Position numbers and translations under genes: made by a program. The notes under the pieces are model-generated. The model was not told the DNA's origin and made no database searches. It worked only from the letters and a program-made list of their open reading frames with translations. From Psychrobacillus sp048572895 (GTDB lineage: Bacteria > Bacillota > Bacilli > Bacillales_A > Planococcaceae), in contig NZ_CP183878.1 in the NCBI RefSeq assembly GCF_048572895.1, positions 3,906,001 through 3,970,000 of the forward strand: DNA of 64,000 nt, read 5' to 3'. Of the stretch, positions 25,758-34,646 are shown piece after piece; position 1 is the stretch's first letter; each line of letters opens with the position of its first letter.

Positions 25758-26864
25758 TTACTCTACTCCAAACACATGTTGTTGCACCCATCCATCTGTT
25801 TTTCCTACTTCACTCTCCACATCCTTTAAAAAATTTACCGTATATGGTTCACCTTTTACAACAGCTGTTGATGTAAAGCTAGGATTCTCTAGAGTCATTA
25901 CTTGTTCACCATTAACATTTTTCTTTAAAACTTCTATTTTAGCAATCCCACCAATATTAGTATACTCGTCTTTTTGACCTGAGAAAAAATTTCCTAATGA
26001 ATAAAAAACATGTGTCCGATGACCACTTTCTGACAAGATCAGTTCATAAGGTTGGATAACATGAGGATGATGCCCAAATATAATATCCGCGCCCGCATCT
26101 GCAATCGACTGAGCAAGCTGTTTCTGCGTATCATTTGCCTCTAGGTTATATTCTGCACCCCAATGGATACTAACAACAACAAAGTTTACCTTGGCTTTTA
26201 ACTCCTTTATTTCCTCTACAATTCGATTCTCATCTATCCGATTTACTAAATAGTCCTTCCCTTCAGGAGTTTCATGGCCATTTGTTCCATATGTATACCC
26301 CAGGAGCCCCAGTGATATATTATCCACTTGAAATATCCGATCTGCCTGTTGGTCTTCTAGTGATTTATAAGCACCAACGTATGGCATCTCTACCTTTTCC
26401 ATCTGTTGAATTGCTTCTAGAAGCCCCTCTTCTCCTTGATCGAGTGTATGATTATTAGCTACCGATAAAACATCTACACCAATATCCTTTAAGTCTTCAA
26501 TAATATGTGGAGGACTTGAAAAGTTTGGATAACCAGATACTCCAAATATTCCACCTGCCGGTAAGGATTCTTGATTTGCTATTAACAAATCGACAGTTTC
26601 TAATTCTTCCTGAATAGGAGAAAAAGAAGGAAGATAACTCGTGTAATTGTATAGCGGTAAATGTAGTAATATGTCTCCGATCATCGCAATTTCTATTTTT
26701 TCTTCCTCATAATTCATATAAAATGTCGAAAATTGTTTCCCGTGGAACTCTTTATTAAATTGAATAGGTTCCTCTATTTGTAGATTAAAATATAGCAAAA
26801 CAGAAATAACAACAACTAAAAAAGCAGCTAATGCTTTGATAAATACCACCTCCACTCCAATCAT
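25758..26864 (-). CDS. CapA-family metallophosphoesterase-like protein
   Basis: A 368-aa protein with an N-terminal membrane anchor (ALAAFLVVVISVLLYF) and a CapA/PgsA domain: IAMIGDILLHLP (metal-binding GD), LIANQES, LSVANNHTLDQG (NNH motif), VVSIHWGAEYN and IIFGHHPHVIQPYE (GHHPH). CapA proteins take part in poly-gamma-glutamate or capsule synthesis in the membrane, but no capB/capC is nearby. The start is uncertain: the ATG at 26864 has a weak ribosome binding site, while GGAGGTGG lies just inside the frame. Confidence 0.85.
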   Translation of the reverse strand: MIGVEVVFIKALAAFLVVVISVLLYFNLQIEEPIQFNKEFHGKQFSTFYMNYEEEKIEIAMIGDILLHLPLYNYTSYLPSFSPIQEELETVDLLIANQESLPAGGIFGVSGYPNFSSPPHIIEDLKDIGVDVLSVANNHTLDQGEEGLLEAIQQMEKVEMPYVGAYKSLEDQQADRIFQVDNISLGLLGYTYGTNGHETPEGKDYLVNRIDENRIVEEIKELKAKVNFVVVSIHWGAEYNLEANDTQKQLAQSIADAGADIIFGHHPHVIQPYELILSESGHRTHVFYSLGNFFSGQKDEYTNIGGIAKIEVLKKNVNGEQVMTLENPSFTSTAVVKGEPYTVNFLKDVESEVGKTDGWVQQHVFGVE

Positions 26865-27015
26865 TCACTACGATTACATTACTTATACAAAATAATCTTT
26901 ATATATATTTAAGGATAATAGCCGCTGTCTATTCTCAGCACTTTCATAGTATACAAGACAGCCAACATTTCTTATATACAAATATGTTGCTGAAAACTAG
27001 CAAAGGAAGGTAAAA

Positions 27016-28647
27016 ATGAGCTTAGAAACTAGCAAATGGTACAAGTGGCTACCTAGTAAAGGTCGCTCTTTACGAGTAAGAAAGAAAGGTGTTTTAAGTG
27101 ATGCTCAAAAATCGAGCAACAAAGTCGGGGTTGTGCTCCCTGTATATAACCAAGAAAGAGAGTATTTGTTTGAATGTGTACAGGCTATCGAAAATCAAAC
27201 ATATCGTAACTTTGAATTAGTAATTGTCATTGATGGAGCAAATGTTCAAACTGTAAAAGCGATTTACGAGGCATCCAAGCTGTTAACATGTAAGTTCTCG
27301 ATTATTCATCGCATTTTCAACAAAGGCATAGCATATTCCTTAAATGAAGGCTTTGGAAAATTACTTGATTGTCCCCTTCTAACGTGGATATCTAGTGACA
27401 ATAAACAATGGCCAAATTACCTTGAGAAGTTAGTAGAAACAATGAAGAATGCCACTTCTGAAACAGTTTTAGTATATTCGCTTTATCATCCTATTGATGA
27501 AAAAGCGACCTCTCGAGATATAAATAACACTTGGTATCCAGCACTAACGGATATGATGAAGCGGCCAAAAGAAGAAATTATGTTAACCTGTTTTATTGGC
27601 GCATCCTTTCTCTTCAAGAGAGAAGCATATGAACAAGCAGATGGTTACGACCCTAAATATGGACTAGTTTCCGACTATGAATTTTGGATAAGATTAATGC
27701 CTCTTGGTGAGTTTTTATTTTTGTCTGAACCTCTTATGGATTATCGGCTAAACGGTAAATATTCATTAACAACAATAACAGCCTCTGAAGAGTTATTTCT
27801 CCAAAGTATGGCCGCAAGTGTAGATCATAGAAGAAAAAATGGGGATATCCCTAAAGTCACGGTCCTTATTACGGCGTGTAACCACGAAAAATATATAAAA
27901 GATTGTATACAGAGTGTACTAAATCAAACCTATTCAAATTTTCATATTGTTGTACTGGACGTTGGCTCGACAGATTCCACATTAAGTGAAATCTACTCTA
28001 TGCACGATACCCGAATCATTCCTCTTCATATAAGTAAAAGACATAAAGCTGAAGCTCTTAATATCGGCTTGGCATATGTTCTTGGTGAATACGTATTAGA
28101 ATTAGACGGTGATGATTGGATTGACCCTACCTCATTAGAGATTATGATAAGTGAAATGCTTTCCCTTTCTTCTAATGTAGCTATGGTCTTTGCAAATCGA
28201 AAAGTTTGGTTTGAAGAAAACGGAGTATTACGAGAAGGACCTGTTTACAAAGGGTATTTCTATAAGGACAAATATGAGGTATTGGAAAATTTTCAAACGC
28301 ATTGCCCACGATTGTATCGTTATTCGGCACTTAAAAAATTGAATGGTTGGATGTCGACAATTCAAGGAGAGCCTCTTTTAGCAGATGATTTTGCCATGTT
28401 CCTGCGTCTTGCCGAGCATTTCCAGCTTCACTGGATTGACAAAGATTTATATCATCAACGCCGACATAGCACAAATATAACTATAGAAGAAAAGGAAATA
28501 TTAAATAACCAATTCCATCTAATTGTTCAAGAAACATTGCTCCGTTGGGGGAATGTCTATAAACCCGTTTTCGAAGTAATAGACGGAACAATAACGAAGA
28601 TTAAGTTAGTCCCTAATCCTAATGGAAAAGAGATGACTCAACAGTGA
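27016..28647 (+). CDS. Bifunctional-type family 2 glycosyltransferase (two GT2 domains)
   Basis: A 543-aa protein with two GT-A modules. The first starts VGVVLPVYNQEREYLFECV (about 37) with the acidic ISSDN; the second starts PKVTVLITACNHEKYIKDCI (about 280) with ELDGDDW as its DxD. No membrane segment. GAAGGTAAAA precedes the ATG. The next gene, for UDP-GlcNAc 2-epimerase, overlaps by four bases, so the donor may be UDP-ManNAc or a related sugar for a surface glycan; the acceptor is unknown. Confidence 0.87.
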   Translation: MSLETSKWYKWLPSKGRSLRVRKKGVLSDAQKSSNKVGVVLPVYNQEREYLFECVQAIENQTYRNFELVIVIDGANVQTVKAIYEASKLLTCKFSIIHRIFNKGIAYSLNEGFGKLLDCPLLTWISSDNKQWPNYLEKLVETMKNATSETVLVYSLYHPIDEKATSRDINNTWYPALTDMMKRPKEEIMLTCFIGASFLFKREAYEQADGYDPKYGLVSDYEFWIRLMPLGEFLFLSEPLMDYRLNGKYSLTTITASEELFLQSMAASVDHRRKNGDIPKVTVLITACNHEKYIKDCIQSVLNQTYSNFHIVVLDVGSTDSTLSEIYSMHDTRIIPLHISKRHKAEALNIGLAYVLGEYVLELDGDDWIDPTSLEIMISEMLSLSSNVAMVFANRKVWFEENGVLREGPVYKGYFYKDKYEVLENFQTHCPRLYRYSALKKLNGWMSTIQGEPLLADDFAMFLRLAEHFQLHWIDKDLYHQRRHSTNITIEEKEILNNQFHLIVQETLLRWGNVYKPVFEVIDGTITKIKLVPNPNGKEMTQQ

Positions 28648-29762
28648 AGGTCTTAATTATTTTTGGCACTCGACCAGAGGGTATAAAATTTGCTCCAATT
28701 ATACAGAGACTCATGAAGACGAAAGAAATGGATTGCATTTTGGTAAATACAGGACAACATCGTGAAATACTCGATCAAGTATTATCATTATTCTCCATTA
28801 CCCCCCACTACCAATTAAATATAATGAAACCAAATCAAACACTGGAAGAAATAACATCGGAAATGATTAAAAAAATTGGAGAAGTATATGAAAAGGAAAA
28901 TCCCGATTTAATATTAGTACTTGGTGATACTGTAACAACTTTCACAGGTGCCTATACAGCTTTCTTACACCGTATTCCAGTCGGTCATATTGAGGCAGGT
29001 TTGCGTACATTTAACATGTACTCTCCTTTTCCAGAAGAAATATATCGAAAGCTTGTCACTAGTCTTAGTAGTTATCATTTCGCCCCTACGAAAAAAAGCA
29101 AGAACAACCTCTTAGAGGAAGGAATTCCAGAGAGCAATATTTTTGTAGTAGGTAATCCAGTAATAGATGCGCTTCTAGATGTTACAAGCAGACCATACAC
29201 CTTTCCATCAAACATTCAAAAAATAATAGAGAATAATAGACGAATTATTTTAGTTACTACACACCGACGAGAAAACTTTTTAAAACTAGAAGGTATCTAC
29301 CTCGCTCTCAAACAGTTATTAGTGGATTTTGATGACATAGAGATTATCTTTCCTGTTCACCCCAATCCGAACGTAAGAAAACAAGTACAGGAGCATTTGT
29401 TAACAGACAATATAAACCCCCGAATACATTTGATTGACCCATTAGACTATGAATGTTTCTCTCATCTTATGAAGCACTCCTATCTAGTAATTACAGATTC
29501 TGGAGGGATTCAGGAAGAGGCACCTGCACTCAATATTCCTGTGCTAGTTGTTAGGGAAAGCACAGAACGTATCGAGGGTGTAGAAGCTAGAACCTTACAA
29601 TTAGTAGGGACAGACAAAGAAAAAATTTTAGCAGCGACAAGAAAACTACTTAAAAATCCAAGTGAACACTCCAAAATGGCTCGTATCCTTAATCCATACG
29701 GAGACGGAACCTCAGCAAAACAAATAGTCACATTACTAAAATCGTTAGAAAAGAAGATATGA
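28644..29762 (+). CDS. wecB: UDP-N-acetylglucosamine 2-epimerase (non-hydrolysing)
   Basis: A 372-aa GT-B-fold enzyme. IIFGTRPEGIKFAPII (4-19), NTGQHREILDQVL (35-47), VLGDTVTTF, GHIEAGLRT (about 113-121), FPEEIYRKL, THRRENF and TDSGGIQEEAPAL (about 282-294) are all canonical. It interconverts UDP-GlcNAc and UDP-ManNAc for teichoic-acid linkage units or capsule. The start is GTG at 28644, overlapping the glycosyltransferase stop by four bases. Named mnaA in some bacilli. Confidence 0.93.
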   Translation: MKVLIIFGTRPEGIKFAPIIQRLMKTKEMDCILVNTGQHREILDQVLSLFSITPHYQLNIMKPNQTLEEITSEMIKKIGEVYEKENPDLILVLGDTVTTFTGAYTAFLHRIPVGHIEAGLRTFNMYSPFPEEIYRKLVTSLSSYHFAPTKKSKNNLLEEGIPESNIFVVGNPVIDALLDVTSRPYTFPSNIQKIIENNRRIILVTTHRRENFLKLEGIYLALKQLLVDFDDIEIIFPVHPNPNVRKQVQEHLLTDNINPRIHLIDPLDYECFSHLMKHSYLVITDSGGIQEEAPALNIPVLVVRESTERIEGVEARTLQLVGTDKEKILAATRKLLKNPSEHSKMARILNPYGDGTSAKQIVTLLKSLEKKI

Positions 29763-29785
29763 GTATGGCTACTCATTCTTTTTTT
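29759..29785 (+). terminator. Terminator overlapping the wecB stop codon
   Basis: ATGAGTA-TGGC-TACTCAT followed by TCTTTTTTT. The TGA stop is in the left arm. Confidence 0.9.
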
Positions 29786-29903
29786 CTATTTACATACGTA
29801 ATGAAAGCACGACATAAAATCTAGTAAGTGTATTTATATGAAGCAAGATAATTTACTTATCCTCACTCATTAAAAGAGATATTTTTCTTTTATAATTCAA
29901 CTG

Positions 29904-29951
29904 TTGAACTCGCCATTATTATGTATATAATTGTGGTGAGTGATTACTCAC
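29904..29951 (+). promoter_or_regulatory. Promoter and TetR-type operator of the ABC exporter operon
   Basis: TTGAAC (29904-29909), a 16-base spacer and TATAAT (29926-29931). GTGAGTGATTACTCAC (29936-29951) right after the -10 is a 16-base palindrome with two central mismatches, suited to the TetR-family protein encoded at 41581. Confidence 0.65.
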
Positions 29952-29973
29952 TTAATTAAGGAGGAGGTATACA

Positions 29974-30714
29974 ATGACTTCAACTATTGAATTGAACCAG
30001 ATAACAAAAAGCTACGGGAGAAAAGTAATTTTAAATAATGTTAGCATTTCAGTTAAACCAGGACAGATATTTGGGTTGATTGGTCCTTCCGGTTCAGGTA
30101 AAACAAGCCTTGTTAAAATCATCGTTGGAATGGATCAACCAACCAGTGGCCATGTTAAGGTATTAAACACTCAAGTACCGAATTTGAAGCTACTGCAAAA
30201 AGTTGGCTATATGGCACAAGCAGATGCTCTTTACAATGACTTAACAGGTAAAGAAAACCTTTCCTTTTTTGCATCTCTGTTCAAACTAAACAAAGATGCA
30301 CAAAAGAAACGAATTGCTTACGCGGCAAGTCTAGTTAACCTGACACCACACCTAGTTCAAAAGGTAGAAAACTATTCTGGAGGTATGAAGAGAAGACTTT
30401 CCTTAGCAGTTGCTCTTATACATGATCCACAAATTTTAATATTAGATGAACCTACCGTTGGAATTGACCCTGCGTTGCGAAAGTCTATTTGGGCAGAGAT
30501 TAATCGTCTAAAAGATGAAGGGAAAACCATTTTAATCACCACACATGTTATGGATGAAGCAGATAAATGTGATCAACTCGCTATGGTAAAAGACGGAGAA
30601 ATTATTTCAAGTGGTACCCCAGCAAAATTGAAAAACGAATATCAAGTAAACAGCCTAGAAGAGGTTTTCTTAAAAGCAGGAGGTGAAAAAGATGAATATA
30701 ATAGCATTAGTTAA
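29974..30714 (+). CDS. ABC-2 type exporter, ATP-binding protein
   Basis: A 246-aa ATPase: Walker A GPSGSGKTS (about 37-45), signature YSGGMKRRLSLAVAL (about 135-149), Walker B LILDEPTVGIDP and the H-loop TTHVMDE. It matches the ATPases of ABC-2 exporters for drugs or lipids. AAGGAGGAGG precedes the ATG. Its membrane partner, encoded next, is interrupted by a mobile element, so this transporter is probably inactive in this strain unless another permease substitutes. Confidence 0.92.
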   Translation: MTSTIELNQITKSYGRKVILNNVSISVKPGQIFGLIGPSGSGKTSLVKIIVGMDQPTSGHVKVLNTQVPNLKLLQKVGYMAQADALYNDLTGKENLSFFASLFKLNKDAQKKRIAYAASLVNLTPHLVQKVENYSGGMKRRLSLAVALIHDPQILILDEPTVGIDPALRKSIWAEINRLKDEGKTILITTHVMDEADKCDQLAMVKDGEIISSGTPAKLKNEYQVNSLEEVFLKAGGEKDEYNSIS

Positions 30715-31633
30715 ACGTATTTGTATTCAAATGGTCCGTGATAAACGCACCCTTGCTCTAATGATGGTTGCACCCCTTGTTATATTAACTCTCCTTCATT
30801 ATTTACTAGACGCTGACACAGTCTCCCCAAAACTCGGTGTAGTAGGTGCAGACAAAGCTATTGTAGAGCAACTAAAAGAACTAGAAATTGATGTTGTTAA
30901 GTATGAACAGTTAGGAAATGCACATCAAATCATTTCGAATGATCAATTAGATGGGATACTCTTATTTGAAGACAAAGAAATCCATTTAACTATTACCAAT
31001 GATCAACCTTCAACAGCAAAGGTTCTACAAACAAAAGTACTGCAAGCTATTAATGCAGTAAATTCAAAAGAACAAGCAAGCAATTTTTCAAAAATTATAA
31101 AAGATATTGAAAGCAAGCTATCGAGTAATACATTGAATTTGGAGCCCTTCGAAGCACCTAATATTAATACCTCCTTCATATATGGAACTAAAGATACCAC
31201 CTTCTTTGATCAGTTAAGTCCTATTTTAGTCGGTTTCTTTGTATTTTTCTTTGTTTTTCTAATTTCTGGAATTGGATTATTACGCGAACGAACAACCGGC
31301 ACCTTGGATCGTTTAATGGCAACTCCTATCAAAAGATATGAGATTGTATTTGGTTATTTAATCGGATATGGAATATTCGCTATTATGCAAACTTTAATCG
31401 TTGTATTTTATTCGATAAAAGTATTAGGTATCATGCTTGTAGGGTCACTCTGGAATGTATTACTGATTAATTTGTCTTTAGCACTTGTTGCATTATTACT
31501 TGGAATTTTATTGTCAGCGTTTGCAAATTCTGAGTTTCAAATGATGCAATTTATACCAATCGCTATTATTCCACAATTACTTTGTATAACGTCAATACCT
31601 TGGATAAAAAAATTTTTTATTTTAATTACTTAG
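30692..31633 (+). pseudogene. ABC-2 permease, 5' part, interrupted by a mobile element
   Basis: Start taken at the ATG at 30692 behind CAGGAGGTG (the frame also opens with GTG at 30683). The product has an N-terminal helix, a large extracellular loop and then the C-terminal membrane block (LRERTTGTLDRLMATPIKRYEIVFGY). It reads FIPIAIIPQLL up to about 31579 and then runs into unrelated sequence and a stop at 31631. The missing end, FFAGILPVEGMPEW, is found at 41340 in matching frame. ABC-2 permeases normally read FIP-IIPQ-FF(S/A)G at this point, so the break is precise. Confidence 0.88.
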
Positions 31634-31655
31634 TTGTATAAATTATATCCAAGTC
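31580..31655. repeat. Left end of the mobile element
   Basis: CTTTGTATAAC at 31580-31590 is the inverted copy of the right end. A second TTGTATAA lies near 31634-31641, and CTTGGATA (about 31599-31606) faces TATCCAAG (about 31645-31652). Confidence 0.65.
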
Positions 31656-31662
31656 ATCATGG

Positions 31663-31812
31663 CTATAATTCTTCACTAAAGGAACAAATCAGACCTTTCA
31701 CATTGAATCCCCGTTCTCTTAATTCCTTTACTTTTTTTCTACACTTATTGCAAGATGGACTTTTGCATATAGAAGGGACAATGACTGATTTCGAGTTCCC
31801 TCCACATCCCAA
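31663..31812 (-). pseudogene. Cysteine-rich small frame, probably a decayed gene
   Basis: On the minus strand a 49-residue frame contains PSICKSPSCNKCRKKVKELR and ends at a TAG at 31663-31665; five cysteines suggest a zinc-binding small protein. The only possible start, TTG at 31812, has no ribosome binding site. A neighbouring frame upstream (IRSRSLGISCANYKVW) would continue the protein after one frameshift, so it looks like a broken gene. I do not recognise the family. Elsewhere 31634-32177 holds no gene I can support. Confidence 0.35.
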
Positions 31813-32177
31813 ACTTTATAGTTTGCACAACTAATACCTAGTGACCTACTTCTAATTGTATTAATAACTTTTTTTATGTCTTCTCACTAACCTCGATAAG
31901 CCTCTGGAATAAACATGCATGGTTCTAAAGCTAGCAAAATTATCTTCCAATATCCCCTTGAACTCCGCTACCTAACATATTAATTTGTACGAACAGTTAC
32001 CCGCATGTCAGTAATTTTATTATTTTCTAAGAAAAATAAAGGTCAAATGATAGAAAATCAGTTAAAAGTTCGATGTAGAAATCGTAAAGATATAATAAAA
32101 AACGGCATTTTAATCCATCCGAGGTGAATGAAATGAAATACCGCATTTTTATATGTTAATTTTTCACTTAAATATTT

Positions 32178-32654
32178 TTAATTATCTCTAAGATAAAAAT
32201 TAAGGTCCATTGTTTTCCGTCCGAATTTTATTGCACTTACATATTTAGCATCAGATGTAGAGCACCCTAATAGAGTTGAATTAGTACCAGAATAGTTATC
32301 AGTTCTACAGAACCCCCACCAAACATCTATGGCGTATTTTGACAAATCCGGATCTACGCCATTATCATTAACCGTAAAACCTCTTAGGGATTGTCCATCA
32401 CCATTTGTTATTACAACTGGTGTAGTAACTGTTGAGCCAAATGGAATACTTGTCGCAAATTTCATTGCTACGTCACCTGCTTTTGGAACTAATCCAGCAG
32501 CATTTGTTCTAGCTGTCCCATTTGATCTTTTTTGGCTAGCTGTATATGCAGTTACATCTTGATCTACTTGCGTAAAAGTGATAGCATTTGCTGATTGTGG
32601 TGCAAAAGAAAATATTATACTTGCAATAAGGATAAACTTAATTACTTTTTTCAT
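32178..32654 (-). CDS. Secreted 3D-domain protein (cargo)
   Basis: A 158-aa protein with a clear signal peptide (KKVIKFILIASIIFSF, cleavage near ANA-I at about 24). The mature part starts DQDVTAYTASQKRSNGTA, continues AGDVAMKFATSIPFGSTV and ends with VNDNGVDPDLSKYAIDVWWG. This matches the 3D domain of bacilli, a double-psi barrel named for three Asp and found in Sps- and MltA-related cell-wall lytic transglycosylases. Two cysteines (FCRTD, LGCST) could form a disulphide. CAAGGAGG precedes the ATG. It is 38 bases downstream of the propeller gene and is probably its operon partner. Confidence 0.75.
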   Translation of the reverse strand: MKKVIKFILIASIIFSFAPQSANAITFTQVDQDVTAYTASQKRSNGTARTNAAGLVPKAGDVAMKFATSIPFGSTVTTPVVITNGDGQSLRGFTVNDNGVDPDLSKYAIDVWWGFCRTDNYSGTNSTLLGCSTSDAKYVSAIKFGRKTMDLNFYLRDN

Positions 32655-32692
32655 ATAAAATCCTCCTTGATCCTATTTTTATATTGTGTATT

Positions 32693-34159
32693 TTATTTAA
32701 TTTCTTCCCAAATATAATCCGGTGTTGTTGCTATAAATAATCCTGTTTTATTGTTTTCTATATCTAGGACAATCTTGTCTTGGATAGAAAACAATCTATT
32801 TTCTATAAGTTCATTGGAATCAGCCCCCAAATCAATTAAATAAATTGTGCCTTCTTCAGAAATTCCAAATAAATTGTTTCCTTTTTTTATTAATCTACTT
32901 ATTAGAGTATTAGTTTCTAATTTACTCCATCGATTATCTTTTAGATTATGGACCCATAATTCATTATCTATGATGAGGTATAAATCATCATTTATTACCT
33001 TTAGAACTGACGGCTTTTTTTCATTAGGTATTTTAAGAACATCCCACCCTTCATCGTTTTTAAGGAGAACTTTTCTGTCATTTGTAAAAACTATCAAACT
33101 CCCACTATTAGAAATTTGAAGTGACATGACAGGTTCGGGTTCAGTTGTTTTACTCCAGTTTTTCCCATCATCAATTGTTGTGTATATATAGCCATTAGAT
33201 AAAATTGCAATGTTATTATTTGGTGTGTAGTCTATACCTTCAATTTGTGTTTTTAGTTTTAAAATACTTTCTATTTTATCCTCTGGTTCTTTAATTCTCA
33301 CCAACTCTGATTCCGTAGCAACATATAATTGATTGTTTGAATTAAACCAAGCATTAACAATACTTTGATGAATATTTAATCTATTCCAAGATTCTCCGTT
33401 GTTATTACTTAACTCAATAAAAGGCTGAACTGCTGAATTAAACGCTCTTGGTTTTTGATCTCCCCAAGCAACTAAACTATCACTATTCCCTGAAATCCCT
33501 TTAATAGCCATTCCTTTTTTGGATATTTTGGGTGTATTAGATCCTGCGCGTATTGAAATTAATCCTCCTCCTTCGGGTACTTTATGGATAGCGCCAGTTA
33601 TTTTACCGCTTTTAGGGTCAATATTCACCCTTGTAAATAGATCATCTTTATCAATGCCAAATACCGTTACAGTAGGTTTATCACCAATAATGTCAAGTGT
33701 AAAATGATATCCTGTAGCCCAATCCTCTCCCTTTCGGAGATTGTATCTATTTTTTGCGATCTTTAATAACTCCGGACTATCAAACTTAAGATCATCCAAT
33801 TCAATTGCTATTGCATCCTTAGGTCCAATTAACTCTTGTTCTAAATCTATTACTCCTTTTGAAATTCCCACTAGCAGTTGCTTATCCGTACCGGGGACTA
33901 TGAAAAATAAATTCCAATCATATCGTCTCCCTGTATCTCCTCTGGTTCCACCCCTTTTCTCATCGTTACTCGTAAGCTTAGTTAACTTTGCATTTTCATT
34001 CCATTTTTTAGCTGTATTTATCCCAAGAACTACAGTCTCTTTGAGAGTTAATTCCTCATTGTTAGCATTTTTATCTTTAAATCCTACGAAAAAAATGCTT
34101 GATACTATTGTTAAAATAATTACTATGTAAAAAAATGTTTTTTTATTTCTCAATTTCAC
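32693..34159 (-). CDS. Membrane-anchored beta-propeller-like protein (cargo)
   Basis: A protein of about 488 aa: an N-terminal membrane segment (TFFYIVIILTIVSSIFFVGF), a unique region at about 40-210, then repeats with Asp-box (sialidase BNR-like) signatures, SNNNGESWNRL and TIDDGKNWSKT, about 100 residues apart, consistent with a YCF48/sortilin-type propeller outside the cell. No catalytic sialidase residues are evident, so binding rather than hydrolysis is likely. The start is GTG at 34159 or TTG at 34162. It is coupled in position with the secreted 3D-domain protein. Confidence 0.7.
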   Translation of the reverse strand: MKLRNKKTFFYIVIILTIVSSIFFVGFKDKNANNEELTLKETVVLGINTAKKWNENAKLTKLTSNDEKRGGTRGDTGRRYDWNLFFIVPGTDKQLLVGISKGVIDLEQELIGPKDAIAIELDDLKFDSPELLKIAKNRYNLRKGEDWATGYHFTLDIIGDKPTVTVFGIDKDDLFTRVNIDPKSGKITGAIHKVPEGGGLISIRAGSNTPKISKKGMAIKGISGNSDSLVAWGDQKPRAFNSAVQPFIELSNNNGESWNRLNIHQSIVNAWFNSNNQLYVATESELVRIKEPEDKIESILKLKTQIEGIDYTPNNNIAILSNGYIYTTIDDGKNWSKTTEPEPVMSLQISNSGSLIVFTNDRKVLLKNDEGWDVLKIPNEKKPSVLKVINDDLYLIIDNELWVHNLKDNRWSKLETNTLISRLIKKGNNLFGISEEGTIYLIDLGADSNELIENRLFSIQDKIVLDIENNKTGLFIATTPDYIWEEIK

Positions 34160-34646
34160 CAACTCTTTTCCTATTTAATTACATTAAATGATTATTTAAA
34201 TTGAACCCCCATATTTAGTTCGAGATAGGAACAAGAAATTTTAATTATTAGGCAAAATCAAAGGTATGATTAACCTAAAATCAAAACTACTTTTCAACTA
34301 AAAATCAAAAATATTTTAATAATATTGAAAATTCTGATATATATATATGTAATTCAACAATTATTTCTAAAATCCTTCCAATAAATTATTAATCTTTAAA
34401 TATATTTAAAAGAAACAAAAAAATTAATTGTAAAATAGCACCTATCTGTCTTTAAGCAGGGCTGCTTTTAAGGCATTAAATTTGTCAATCAGTTAGTATA
34501 AAATATTTATGTGAAAAGGTAGAAAGTTTACACTTGCTGAGTCCTTTTTCTACAAAAAGGGCCAATAATTCCACATAAAAGGAATTATTGGCCCTAAGAA
34601 CCAGATTTGCATATGTTATGTTTTGTGAAATGCTCTCAACTACTTC
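34160..34646. other. AT-rich gap between cargo and recombination genes
   Basis: A 487-base stretch, strongly AT-rich, without a supported gene. It contains the terminator of the recombination operon (34546-34595) and presumably the promoter of the cargo operon on the minus strand, which I cannot place with confidence. Confidence 0.5.
34546..34595 (-). terminator. Terminator of the recombination operon
   Basis: AGGGCCAATAATTCC (34558-34572) pairs perfectly with 34581-34595; on the minus strand the stem is followed by TTTTTGTAGAAAAAGG. Confidence 0.82.

Noticed and set aside
31634..31834. Plus-strand frame of 66 codons just inside the mobile element
   Set aside because: No ribosome binding site, odd composition, and the opposite strand carries the more protein-like Cys-rich frame.
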